A DNA stretch of 64,000 nucleotides from Calliphora vicina (GCF_958450345.1 NC_088784.1:40920278-40984277); one strand, 5' to 3'; positions 36,330-47,842 are shown, numbered from the stretch's first letter. The notes: generated by a model from the sequence alone, not told the origin. Translations and numbers: made by a program.

Positions 36330-37230
36330 TATTAAGAACGTATTTTATATCGTTCAATAATTTGGGTTTTAAAATGAGTAACTAATTCTTTAGTAAATGA
36401 ATTAGTCACTTTTTCTAAATTATATATAATACATTGTAGTATACCCTCAAGCTCTAATAACGTTGTCGAATCTTTGTGGGAATTACACAAATCTGTCCAA
36501 AGTTTGATATCATTTTCAGTAAACGTGGCTAATTTGAAGTTAGACAGCGCATGATTAACGCATTTATAAATACGCGAAAAGTTTATTATCATGTTAGACA
36601 AAGATGTCCAACGATGTTTAACATCATGTATAAGACGAACTCCATGTTATTCGTGCAACAAAACCTAAGTTTGCAATATTTTGTATTTATCATTAGATTT
36701 ATTACGTACTTAAGCTTTTAATAACACCACTTATATATATATTTTAAGATCATGGCCTTCGTCTATTTAAACGTACGTAAGCTTTTAATAACACCACTTA
36801 TATATATATTTTAAGATCATGGCCTTCGTCGATATGACGTCATATACATGTCATATCACTTTCGTCATATCACTTTCAACACAACTTTAATCTAAGTTAA
36901 TATTTTGATTATTAATTGCGATTCTGCTAATATTGCTCCAGCATATATTCATATTTAGGCGCTAAAATTTCTGTTTCGAAATCAATTCTAAAATCTTTTG
37001 TTTTACTAAATAACAAATATTTTATTCCGTACCTTTTATTTTCATTGGATCAAGTCCTAAATTAAACATTTTGAAAGACTTGTTTTCAAATTGTAACTTC
37101 TTGCAGTAATATTTATATATCTATAGGAGGAGCTATCGGCCCACTCTTCTAGAGTGATCGAAAGACTCCCTTTATCTTTAGTTAATTGTCGAATTTCAGA
37201 AACAATACAATTTTTGTAATTCATTATTAC
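36330..37230 (-). pseudogene. hAT transposase, interrupted remnant
   Basis: On the minus strand the first part gives LTKDKGSLSITLEEWADSSS, YRYINITARSYN. This is the hAT block around the first catalytic acid (typically T-x-D-x-WT), here LEEW, so Asp is changed to Glu. The second part gives HRWTSLSNMIINFSRIYKCV, then NHALSNFK, matching the RWNS-type block further along. Between them lies non-hAT sequence that includes a 67-bp tandem duplication (36704-36837). Palindromic GAATAATTCGAATAA words at both flanks (about 35990-36060 and 37290-37370) may be subterminal repeats. Non-functional. Confidence 0.75.
36704..36837. repeat. 67-bp tandem duplication, two units
   Basis: Units starting ACGTACTTAAGCTTTTAATA (36704) and ACGTACGTAAGCTTTTAATA (36771) are almost identical up to GGCCTTCGTC. 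They lie inside the broken hAT transposase. Confidence 0.88.
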
Positions 37231-38136
37231 TTATTTGGAATTATGAAAAAATTTTAAGCAATTTAATACATTTATCGACAATTCTACATAAAATTGTTCG
37301 AATTATTCATTATTCGAAAATGCTAATTTTTAAATTATTCGAATAATTATTCGTAAGAAATTATTCGTTTAGTCGAACTATCATTACTGGTATTAATACC
37401 CTAATAGACATTATCATTCCATGTAACTATGCATAATTATCAGACAGGACAAGAATGCTTTTTTTTGGAAAATATTAACAACATTCTTATTTTTTCTGTT
37501 TATTTAAGCAATATTTCTATTTTTTTACATCTACGTGCTAAAAAGTAAATATTTTTTTACATAAGAATTTTAAAGTAAAAAAATAAAAATTAAAAAATAA
37601 TTAAAAATAATTTTTGTGCTTTTTTTTTGTTGCTACTTTTCATGAACATGGATTTTTGTGAATTTCTTTGTCTTTTCTTATCATTATACAATAAATAAAG
37701 CCAACAATTTGCATTGAATGTTGATTTATAGATATTTCTGCAAATTAGGATTGTGTGATTAGTCATTGGCCGCAACAAGTGGAGTGGTCGCTATTTTCTA
37801 ATAGTATAACAGTTGATAACAATAATTGTCGGAATGAAATATATACATTCAAATTTTAATTTATTGCTAACACGTAAGCCATGGTAGTTATAATTATTTA
37901 GTTTATTTTATTATAACATCAATTTTGTAGCTGTATTACAAGAATAATAACTGACTTTTTTTTCAAATCAATTAATCAATCAAACCATATTTACCATACA
38001 GCCTACCTAACGTATGAGTAATATTTTTAAACCTCTTTAAATAAATAATTATTAAGTATACGCAAACGATACTGGTAATATATAATTATTAAGTATACGG
38101 AAAAATATATAAATAGACAACAAAAGACATATAAAC

Positions 38137-38142
38137 ACTTAC
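38137..38142 (-). promoter_or_regulatory. 5' splice donor of RyR intron 1
   Basis: On the minus strand the exon ends ...AGGACG and is followed directly by GTAAGT, a near-consensus fly donor. It leaves the reading frame in phase 0. Confidence 0.88.
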
Positions 38143-38196
38143 CGTCCTCAAGAATGAAACATCATCCTGCTCAGAACCTCCTTCGGCTTCAGCCAT
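38143..38196 (-). CDS. RyR: Ryanodine receptor, first coding exon (partial gene)
   Basis: The 18 codons read MAEAEGGSEQDDVSFLRT, which I recognise as the N-terminus of the fly ryanodine receptor, the very large homotetrameric calcium-release channel of the sarcoplasmic and endoplasmic reticulum. The exon ends with ACG followed by GTAAGT, giving a phase-0 junction just before the EDMV segment that continues the Drosophila protein. The start is well placed: the codon sits in AGCAAAAATGG, a good insect context, and the exon has no other ATG. This short acidic leader precedes the first inositol-trisphosphate/ryanodine receptor N-terminal beta-trefoil domain, which must lie on exon 2 outside the window. 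Identification rests on recalled family sequence, since 18 residues carry no domain of their own. Confidence 0.9.
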
Positions 38197-38505
38197 TTTT
38201 GCTTATTATTCGTAAAAATGACCTCAGCTTTAAAGTTTATTGTTGAAAATCCAAAACTGTGAAGTTTGTCCGCACCTGTTGTTTCGCTTTTTTATTACGT
38301 TTGACAATTAATCGCTTTGCAATTTATTTTAATTATAAACAAAAATTAGGCAATTAAAATTTAAGAAATAAGAAAATAATGTTTATGAATTAAACATGCA
38401 ACAAACTCTGCGTGTAAACGCACGCAGTCAGTTTGTTGACCTCGTTAGTTGGTCTTTTATTGGCAGCAAATTTCCGTTGTTGTCTACAAAATGGCTGTCA
38501 CTGAA
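38197..38505 (-). promoter_or_regulatory. RyR 5' untranslated leader and promoter-side region
   Basis: The minus-strand sequence before the RyR ATG contains a strong hairpin (38399-38438). At 38499-38504 it contains TCAGTG preceded by a T-run (TTTTTTTCAG). This can be read two ways: as an initiator, with a weak GGAAA downstream element close to the +28 position, or as a 3' splice acceptor of an upstream untranslated exon. The sequence alone does not decide. No TATA box is obvious at the right distance. Confidence 0.5.
38399..38438 (-). other. Perfect-arm stem-loop in the RyR leader
   Basis: The arms CAACAAACT and AGTTTGTTG (9 bp), then CTGCGTG and CACGCAG (7 bp), pair around a 6-base loop, with a 2-base bulge on one side. 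This gives 16 base pairs about 200 bases upstream of the start codon. It is more GC-rich than its surroundings, which is unusual in this AT-rich window. Confidence 0.75.
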
Positions 38506-40300
38506 AAAAACTACAATAAGATAATAAAAATACACATTAGCACGACATTATTTAAAAAAAAAAAAAATAGAAAAGTGAAATTATAATTTAGATTTATTTT
38601 AATAACATAATTTCAAACGTGAAAAATCCACACGTGATGTTAGAAACAAGTAAACCGGATGTACGAGATGCTTCTTCATTTTCGATTGCATGTGGTCGAT
38701 TGCGCATTTTAACATTATTTAATACAGAAAATACGCTCTAAATGTTTGTGTGTGAATAATAAAAAAAAAATATACAAATATTGGCAACAAATTGGCTGTG
38801 ATGTGATTCATATGTGATTTTCATTTCTCAATTTTAAATGTATATTTGCATGTAAATGTTAGCGTCATATAAACAGCTTGCGGTACAATTTAAAAATCAC
38901 TTTTAGCGTCCATAGTATCGATAGAGGCAGGGCAACGACCATAAATACAAATTTGCTAAAACATATGTGTGTTGGCTTTGTTAATGTTATTTTTATTGTT
39001 GTTATTGACGAAATGGCCCAGTATCAATTCTCCTGGCAAATGTAAACAACGCAATCAAGTGAATTTACAAAAAGCTTATTTCACAGACGGCTGTTAAAAT
39101 TGCGCATGACATTTGGCAGCACATCTTGTTACTACTTCTTTGTGGTTGTTCCTCTTCAATTTTGTTTTGATTTTCACTTTCTTTTCCATACTCTTTGCAT
39201 TTGTATTGGTATCATATGTTTTTCGTTTTTGTTGTGATTCTTTCTCTACCATGTGTGAGAATTGAAATAAAAGTTCTCTTGCAGAGAATTCTCTTTATTA
39301 GCTTACGCTCTTTATTTATTTGACTTTTATTATACATATATGAAAAATATATTGAATGAAAAGTTTCATAGACGGCCAGGAATTAAATTTAAATTTGACC
39401 AAATAAATTTTTTGGGCAAAATGCCAATTAAACGAATATTGTTACGACACTTAAATCAAACTGATTCATATTATTTAATATTTTGCTATTTTGTGTGCTA
39501 ATGTAGGTACTATTCATGTGTATATGAATATATTTATGAGAGAATTTATACGTAGTTTGTACAGTATTTTGTTTAAAATGTTGACATGCATTTTAAATTG
39601 TCGGTTTCACTTCACTTCAATGAAAAGGTCAGTGTTCCAATTCTTAATTACTTTTGTTTGTGTTGTTTGTTTCTTTCTTTCATAGCCTCATAAGTTTGTA
39701 AACACTTGACATTTCTTTAAATTGTTATAAAGTTTGTCAACTGTTAGCGAAAAAGGTTAACAATGTATTTATAATTTATCGTAAATTAAGAGTTTTTATG
39801 ATATCTAAAGATTAAGATGTCTGTAGACTGATTAAAATGTGACAAACTCCATGAAATAATTAAAATCTCAATGACAGATGCTTAAAACTTTTTGGACAAA
39901 TAATATTCAACTTTTAATAATGAATAAGTAAAATTTTATGTCTGGTAAATAATTATGTACATATTACTTTTATAACAAATCAGGTCAGTTCTAATTACGA
40001 AACCTGAGATTGAAGGACACTTAACTGAAGATTGCCATAGAAATAAAAGGTCAAAAGTTACACCAAATCAACAGTCTGGTTTTAGAAATATTCTATGTCA
40101 AAAGTTACATAAACTAACTTGTCTGCTACTAGAGTCTTAACACAAATTGTGCATTACAAAATACATTTTACACTAAAATATATCAGAGACTAAATCTATG
40201 TCGAGTAAGGCACTATACAATTATTTTCATAATCGAGTATTTTATAGGTCATTCCCAGAATGGGTCAAAACACTCCGCACTTCGTTTCACGGACAGCTAA
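38506..40300. other. Upstream flank of RyR, no recognised feature
   Basis: AT-rich sequence with an A-run (38553-38568) and no coding frame or terminal repeat. Cis-regulatory DNA for RyR would be expected here, but I cannot point to an element. Confidence 0.4.
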
Positions 40301-40319
40301 AAACATTCAAATTTTATCC

Positions 40320-40940
40320 ACGAAAAGGCTCGTTCGTTTAAAGATTTTCTTCAGAATTTCAATTGGAAATTTAGTTTCCTGCACAGAAGCGTCAATGCCA
40401 TGGCAAAAATTGTGCTGGTAGTGAAACCTTTCATTGCATTAAAGAAATCTTCGATTTGACCCAGACAAAAATTTTGGTTTAATCAGTCAAAATTGTGCCA
40501 AAGAACTAAGGCGTATACGAGCAATGACTTCGTGCAAAAGTAATATTTGTGAGTCGTTAAAAGTGTAAAAATAATGTTAGTTCATCAATTCCGACTCTTT
40601 TAAAGAATAATCAAACACTAATAGAGCCGGTTGATAAAACTAAACTTTTGGATGAGTTATTCGCAAATAAGTCTCATTTGCCGGAAAGTAGTCTACTACT
40701 AGCCGAGCTCGAAACAGTAATAGTTACTTGTGAAATATGTTCTTTCGAGCTCGTGCTGTTAAAAACATTTTATTATATCACCTTAATAATAAATAAGTCT
40801 CCTGGACCAGGTTCTATACCAGCAGTGGCTAAACTTTTCTACGGGAGACATGTTAGACTTTCTATCGGAAAAATTTACGGTTCTACCGAAAGTAAAGTGG
40901 TGGCTCTAAATATTTCCAATGCTACTGATGATTTAAATGA
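40320..40940 (+). pseudogene. Non-LTR retrotransposon ORF2, start of the reverse-transcriptase domain
   Basis: FVKDFLQNFNWKFSF resembles the linker of jockey/I-type ORF2, where it follows the endonuclease. A later frame, TKLLDELFANKSHLPESSLL, then NKSPGPGSIPAVAKL, matches the segment ending in KAPGPDGIP that opens the reverse transcriptase. Asp of PGPDGIP is lost and several frameshifts are present. It ends where the foldback-related sequence starts at about 40943. Confidence 0.65.
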
Positions 40941-40942
40941 TT

Positions 40943-41055
40943 GAGGTAACCACAATATGTTACAGTTACCATTCACACCTTCTTCAATCATTATATCTCT
41001 GTAGTATTTAAGTATATGTTTTACGCAAGCATATTCATGATGAATAACACAGTGC
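40943..41055 (+). mobile_element. Diverged partial arm of the adjacent foldback element
   Basis: GAGGTAACCACAATATG, TTCAATCATTATATCTC, TATATGTTTTACGCAAGCAT and TTCATGATGAATAA follow the same order as 41190-41310 of the intact element, with many substitutions. Confidence 0.6.
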
Positions 41056-41091
41056 TACACGAAAAAAAATAACCATATACGGACATCACTA

Positions 41092-41582
41092 CACGCAGAG
41101 AAAAAATATAATTGGGCATGGTTACTGTAACCATTTATATAGTGTTACAAGTTTTTTAACTATATTATAGTCACAGTAACCATTTACATGATTGTGGTAA
41201 CCATAATATGGTTAACTTACGATTCACATGATTGTCTCAACCATATATATGGTTACAGTAAACATATATGTATATGTTTGTGGCAACCATATTTATGATG
41301 AATAATTTTATCATAATATGTTGTTCTCAGATTATGATAAGCCTTAAGCCGAGAGCACCATAATATGATAAGTCCTTCATCATATAAATGGTTGTCACAA
41401 ACATATATATGTTTACTGTAACCATATATATGGTTGAGACAATCATGTGAATCGTAAGTTAACCATATTATGGTTACCACAATCATGTAAATGGTTACTG
41501 TGACTATAATATAGTTAAAAAACTTGTAACAATATTGAAATGGTTACAGTAACCATGCCCAACTATATTTTTTCTCTGCGTG
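41092..41582. mobile_element. Near-perfect 491-bp foldback (hairpin) element, TA-flanked
   Basis: Almost the whole element is one palindrome centred near 41337. It starts CACGCAGAGAAAAAATATA and ends with the reverse complement, with TA on each side. The arms are built from repeated GGTTACAGTAACCAT-like palindromic words. Flanks TCAC and GTGA join to a continuous older repeat, so the empty site can be inferred. No coding capacity. Confidence 0.9.
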
Positions 41583-41599
41583 TACGTGATAAAAGACAA

Positions 41600-42120
41600 A
41601 AAAAAAAGACCTGTATCTCCCAGTTTTGCCCAAAGCCATGCACTTTTTTACGGGACGCGAAAGATTCGGGGCCTTAGTGTCAAAAAAAGTGATAATTTTC
41701 TCAGGCTCATATTTGGCAAACAGTTCGGAATTTTGATTTACTGATTTTGAACATATAATATTAAAAAAACTTCATCTTCAAGATCAAAATTGCAAAAACC
41801 TTTAAACTTTAACTCTTTTTTTTGGTATTTTATAACGTAGTGGTGTCCGTATATGGTTATATTTCCATGATTATATTTCCATGACTCAAAAAATTACACA
41901 CAGTGTAGTTGCATCATAATACTACAGTTTCACCAAAGAACACAAAAAACTGCAAGTTTTTACCCTGGGTCTTCCGATTTTGAAGGTATTCGGAAAACAC
42001 ATACTCTTTGGAGTCCTTTGAAAATATTAATTTTCATTACTTTTGATTTCTAAAAGCTCGTGATTTTATTCACGATTTAATTTTTTTTAATCAAAAAAAT
42101 TTACATTGGTTATACCTAGG
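41600..42120 (-). mobile_element. Repeat related to the interior of 27634-29577
   Basis: CTCCCAGTTTTGCCCAAAG, GCACTTTTTTACGGGAC, GGGGCCTTAGTG and TTCGGAATTTTGATTTACT are the reverse of text at 29150-29340. The foldback element at 41092 appears to have inserted into this repeat. Confidence 0.55.
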
Positions 42121-42739
42121 GTTTTATGAATTATATAATTATATCCAACTTAAAAAAATTAAAAAAAAAATGTTTTCAAAAAATGCATTCATGGTGCATT
42201 TTTCAGATTCACTTTTTGAAATGTTTCCACTTCACATTTACTAAATTTATCTTAAAAAGTGTTAAATTGACTAAGCCAATTTTTTGTGACGGAAAATTCT
42301 ACTATTTTCAATAATTTTTTATATCTAACACCATCACTTTTCTTCATACAAAAATATTTTGGAATCAGACGCTCTTGATGTTCTGGGCATGAGAATACAG
42401 TGTGATCCACTGGATTAAACACATTTTCAAGTGTCTGAAACGTTGTAGGAATTACTTCACTTCATCTACTTTCTTCACCTAAGTATATCCGAGCGAAAAT
42501 GTATTACAACTCTCATGAATGGGCCGTTATTTCAATTAAGGGGTTTCTTGAACGTTTACATGTGGGGGAGTGCTTATCGGTAATTGTGGGGTATACAACT
42601 CTATTGATTCTGCAGGGTATCCAACTCTATTGTTTGGCTGGAGAAGTCTTTCCTGTCACTTTCAATTTACAAAATTTCAAATCGAAGGTCCATAAAATCG
42701 ACTCCCTCCTTACTCCCTTCGATAAGCCTGTATAAATAT

Positions 42740-44400
42740 ATTTATGAATTATAGATTCTATACCAGGTTTTTTTTGGAGTTAAATGAAAGTCTGAACTCT
42801 TAAGTAATATTTAAAAAAGTAATATTTAAACTCCCATCACTTTAACTATTTTCTACAATACTTTCGAGAGAAAAAATTTAAAAATGTATATTTTTTCAAC
42901 AGCAATTTCAACTTGCATGTTCAATATGAGAAAGATAATGATAAACTTGCCATCACCACTCCCATGTTGATGAGCATGTATGCATTAATCCTGCTTAATT
43001 AAAATTGGCCGTATTCACAAAGAATGAAAGAAAAAAACCGCTGGATTCAAATGCAACATTTGCTCTCCAAACCAAAACTAGTTTCAAACTTAAAAAAATA
43101 AAACAAATCGTTAAAACAAGGATGTCAGTACAATGGTCGTCATTGAGACACAAAAAAAAACGTGGAAAAGCAAAATACTGACTGACTACTAATTGACTGA
43201 CATACTTTACAGAGATACAACTGACAAACACACCTACTGACAGCAGAAAATACACAACAACAAGAGATAAAACAACATTCCACCAACCAAAAGGAGATAA
43301 AACGCAATGCGGTTTTAACAAACTACTCCGGGCTGGCACACAGGCACACACATTTGACGATGAGAGAGTGGTGCAAGTTTTATGTATTTGCAACTTGGTT
43401 GTAATGGCTGGTTGGTGTTTAGCAGAGCAGTGGTTAGTTGGCGGGCTGGTTGGTTGGCTAGATACGTTCGCCATTGTGCGAATGTGTCATTAAATAAACG
43501 CGTATAAATTCTTTTCGAATAAGAATTTTTTTTAACGATGTTTATACATATCCATGTTCGTATATATGTATGTATGTAGTTGAACTAATTTATGATGAAT
43601 CTTCATGTCCTTCCCCCCCAAAGTTCACTAACACTCTAACCACAGTTACTTTGGCAAATGTGGAGCTTTTCGTAGTTATACTTTTGTTTTAATAGTTTTT
43701 GCCAACAATTTCCCAGCCGACATGTTTGAGGTTTGCGAACATAATAATTTTATGAAAATTGTAACAAACTAAATAAGTATCTATGCATATGTACTGTAAC
43801 GGTCAAAACATATTGGACAACATTTGCGTTATAATTTTTTTTTCAATTCCAAAGAAAATAAAGACTTTTATGGATCTATTTTGAACTCTTTCACAATCCG
43901 TGCATCTTTTATGAGCCCAACTCAAAATCAAGTTCACTTATTGACAGCTCATTTACAACTGACATCTTAAGTAATGCAGACATGAGCTACATATTGGTTT
44001 TTTATAACATCTGAGTTCTTCTCGAAAGTAATGATCTACCTTTTTGCTCACTCAAAGCTGATGCCGTTATAAACAAACATTATAGAGAGTAAAAAGCATA
44101 GAACAACTTGTGGTTAGCTGAAACTTATGCAGAGTAAGTGAGTACTGAATCATTCTGAGGACAATACATTGAAAGACTAAATAGCATTTCATAAGGTTCA
44201 TTTCAAAGTTGTATCCAAATCCGACATGGATGTGTTGTGACCGCCACTGTATGTTTATGTAGGTGTGAATATGTATGGATGTGTGGAAGTGCATACATAC
44301 TTGGTTAGTATTTTCTGAAATTTTATAAATTAAATGTAAAATCCATAGAAATATTTACCACAAACTAAATACATTTACATACATATGTATGTATGTTCAT
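42740..44400. other. Intergenic sequence, no gene supported
   Basis: The longest open frame of the window (42995-43474, minus strand, 159 codons) lies here but shows no family resemblance and is Cys/Ser/Val-rich in a low-complexity way. Contains a TATGTATGTATG run near 43570. Confidence 0.4.
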
Positions 44401-44402
44401 TA

Positions 44403-46654
44403 GAGTGGCCCTTATTTTGCACTTATTGGACTTTCGTTGCACCCTAGTTCAAACATTGAATTTAAAACCCTCTATCTTTTCAAATAATTAATTTTCAAAA
44501 TTTGTTTGGAATAATTTCTTCTTGCAAGCATGTTTTCTTACTATACTTTTGCATGCTGGACAGGAATTTGACATTTTTTAATCATTTATCAAAATAGGGA
44601 AAGCCGATTCTGAATTGAATTACCATGAGTTACCGCAACCATTATTCTAATGCTCTATCCAATTTTGCTGCGGAAAATAATAAAGTTGTTAAACAGAAGA
44701 ATGGTCATATGCAAATGGAGTGCGATAGTGCCCATGCTAAGATAGAGATTAAATTGAAAAATCAATCTATACACTTGCCAATTGATTACGTTAGAACTAC
44801 TAGAGAAGCCAGAAATACTGGATTCGTTTGATGCAGAATATATAAATTATGATTTCTTTAATAATTATAATGATGACAAACTTATCCTACTGTATATAAT
44901 TTAAGATCTCTTTTATATATTCCAGATGGTAGCATAAAATATAAATTAAATTTGGATGCAGATCACATTGATCTGCCTGTTCGTATTCAACCTTATACAG
45001 GACATATTGAACCAATATTCTGGTCCACTATCAATTCAGCCTAATAAGTGGAAGAATTTGCAAGACTTAAAGAGAGTAATACCACCGGAATCAAACTCAA
45101 AAAAAAAAACATTTTTTCTATAACTTGTTGTTTAACATTGTTTATTGTTAATTTTTGTACCTTATATTGTATTATTACCCGTTATCTTAAATAAATCAGG
45201 TTAAAAACTGACAGATAGTATAAATGAAATTAAAATAATTTATTTTTATTAAAATGCAAAACCCTCTATCTGATCATTTTCATATATACACATTGAATAT
45301 TTTTGAGAAGCAAAACCCTCTATCATATCATAAAGTCCCCAATAATGCAAAATTTTAAAAACCAATTATATGTGAGATTCAGTAGTTGCTTTAAAAAATA
45401 TTGAAGAATACGAAATCAGTGACATAACTCAAGTAATACGCGAAAAAACAGTTTTTGGATTTTTATGATAGAGGTTTTTGAATATAGGCCCTTGATATTT
45501 TTTTGCATTTTATTTACCCATACATATTTTTTAACAGTTTTAAAAAATTAAAAAAATTTTTTCGATTCTCATAAATGCTAAATGATGAATAAATCCAGTT
45601 ATACCTATTCTGGTTTCGAGGAAATTTATATTATTTCATAAAAAATATTTTCTAATATTTAACTTCAGATTGATGATTTAGTATAGTAATTTACGTGTTC
45701 GTAATTTAAAGATTTCAGGACATCTTAATCTTAAAGTTAACCCCTTTAGATCTCGACTTAAAATTGTCCAATACATCTAAGTTGGTTCTCATCCTAAAAA
45801 TTATTAAAAATATAAAAAACATAAAATTTGTTTGTAAAGAACAATTTCAGTATTCTATTGAACCATAACTATTAAAAAATAATATATTTTTTTGGCATGG
45901 ACTTCAATAACCCTAAAATAACCTAAGATAAAAGATACATTTTTTAAACAATTTCACAAATCAATTAGACCATTGATAATCCAAAATAAATCTAACAATT
46001 TTTATTATACTAAGAAGTATTTGCATATTTTTTTTTTTAATTTAACCCTTTAGAGAACGAACAAAATATTCCATTTTTTTACGTATAATTAAAAATTAAT
46101 TTTAGAATTTGGTCAGAATTATATAATTTGACAATATTTATAGTCTAATTTATATGTATTCGAAATTCAATAGAGGACAAAAACACATTAACAGACAAAT
46201 TTGATATATTTTAAATTTTTGTAATGTAATGTAATTTTTAACTGGGCTGTATTAGATTTTGTAATTGCAAAATTGTGAATTAGCTTTCTCGAAATCCGCC
46301 AAATTCTAATCCATTCCCTAGGCTAACCCATAGTAGGTACAACTAGTGAAATTTGAGTTTTTAATTCTCATTTAACGATTATTGGAATCGAAGTAATTTC
46401 TTTTTAATTTTATGGAATTCTAAAATTTAAAATTTGTAATCATGACCTTTAATGATTTTTTATTTTTGGTATCAAATTATAATGGTTTGTTGATGTCTAT
46501 ATGGGTAAATGAAATACAAAAACTATTTTTAATTAAAGTTTTTTTTAACATTTAATACTTTGGCTCAAATTTTCAGCATTTGGTTATTGGATGACGTTGG
46601 GAGCACAATCTTGGGAATATCAAAATTCTAAAAAGCGCAAATTAAGAGCCAGCC
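44403..46654. mobile_element. GGGTGGC-family TA-flanked element carrying a decayed ORF
   Basis: TA-GAGTGGCCCTTATTTTGC at the left and, reversed from the right end, GGCTGGCTCTTAATTTGCGC give inverted ends of about 25 bases. TA flanks both. It is 2.25 kb, the largest copy here, and the only one with recognisable coding sequence (44610-45100), so it may be closest to the autonomous parent. Confidence 0.68.
44610..45100 (+). pseudogene. Decayed copy of an insect multi-copy ORF family (MECDSVH motif)
   Basis: The first open frame includes NHYSNALSNFAAENNKV, GHMQMECDSAHAKIEIKLKN and IHLPIDYVRTTREAR. After a stop and shifts, PDGSIKYKLNLD and KWKNLQDLKRVIPPE follow. I recognise this order from a dispersed uncharacterised insect protein family, where it reads GHTQMECDSVHSTIE...YDPDGSIRYKLNF...KYKDLQSLKSVIP. 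The conserved acidic residues suggest a nuclease or transposase fold, but that is inference. Only the C-terminal part remains. Confidence 0.75.
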
Positions 46655-47694
46655 TAATGCACATATCCACCATCTGTGCTGGGTGTGTGAATATTTGTAT
46701 TTATAGCATACACACAGGCGCTTGTACGTAAGTGTGTGTGCTGCGTATAAGTGTTTATTTTTATATAATTATTAAGCATTCTCTACTAAAATAACTACTC
46801 TGGAAGTAAATATTTACCACACATGTGTACGATGTTAAATGCAAACTGGTGTATGTGTGTACTATTTTTGCAACTCATCGTTACTTGCAACAACTGACCA
46901 GTTATGATAGGTGTACGAGTACTTTCAGGTTTGCTACATTTTTTTATATGTTGGACAGGGTGATCCGAAAAATCAAAACGTTTTATGAATCGAAAATACT
47001 TTCACGTCAGAATGTTACAGGGATAGTAATTTTAAATTGAAAAATAGTTAATTGATAACCTTTAGTGTTTTTGTTCCAAAGTTATTTTTCCTTAAACTAC
47101 ATATTCACATAAACCTAAATGCTTTATTTTCTACTTGTAAAGTCATTAATACTCCACTTAGAGACTGAAAATTACTCTCAGTTACAGTTTTTCAATATTT
47201 AATTTCAATAATAATTGGAACACCCTACATACTACAATTTAACTAAAATTTTTAGAATTTTGCATGTTTTTGAAGGTTTAGTTTTAGTGAGAATATTATT
47301 TCTGACATGTTTCCTTTGACCACTGTCAAAAACCACTACTTATATTTAGTTAGACATTTGTTGTACTATTTTAAATGTAATATTTTCTGTTTGTGAAAAT
47401 GTTACTGAATTTTGTGGCTTTTTTAACAACATTTGAGTGTAAATTGTAGCTTAACTATTTGTGAGTGAGACTATTTCGGTCAGAATGAATTTTTATTGTG
47501 TATGAAGTATTTTGAAATTTCATTTAATTATACACAGGTACATCATAGATAACTACATATTTTGAAAAGGTAAGAAGGTTTATTTTATTATCTCTAGCTA
47601 TTGGTAGCATGAAATATTTGTAGGAATACTTGTTTGCCAAAATAGCTGAACCAGATATTTTTTTATTACAGTAATTAGTTTCACTACTACACCA

Positions 47695-47842
47695 TTTCCA
47701 ATTATATTTCAGGAATTTCGAATTGATTTTCAGAAATTTCCAATTATGTTTCAAATTTTTCTTATTTTATTTCAGAATATTCCAATTATATTTCAGATGT
47801 TTCCTTTTGTATTTCAGAATTTTCTATTTTTATTTCAGAATT
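47695..47842 (+). repeat. 21-bp tandem array, about seven units
   Basis: The unit is approximately TTTCCAATTATATTTCAGAAT, repeated with substitutions and one-base length changes. Because 21 is a multiple of three, two overlapping frames stay open and give 7-residue repeats (RIFQLYF type). This is not evidence of coding. A related array lies in the other orientation at 63420-63520. Confidence 0.85.

Larger units (their letters stand above)
1..38136 (-). other. RyR intron 1 (5' part, open at the window edge)
   Basis: Everything to the left of the exon 1 donor is downstream of RyR exon 1. I looked for the expected exon 2 (a frame starting EDMV and containing a TATGERVCL-like segment) and did not see it, so the intron appears to extend past the window. 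It is filled with mobile-element remnants in both orientations, listed separately. If a second promoter or exon exists inside, it is not recognisable by eye. Confidence 0.7.

Noticed and set aside
1..38136. RyR exon 2 or further exons
   Set aside because: Searched by eye for the expected residues on the minus strand without success; absence is not proof, but nothing can be claimed.
42995..43474. Longest open frame of the window (159 codons, minus strand)
   Set aside because: No family resemblance, odd Cys/Ser/Val composition, no splice or start context, no terminal repeats; most likely chance.
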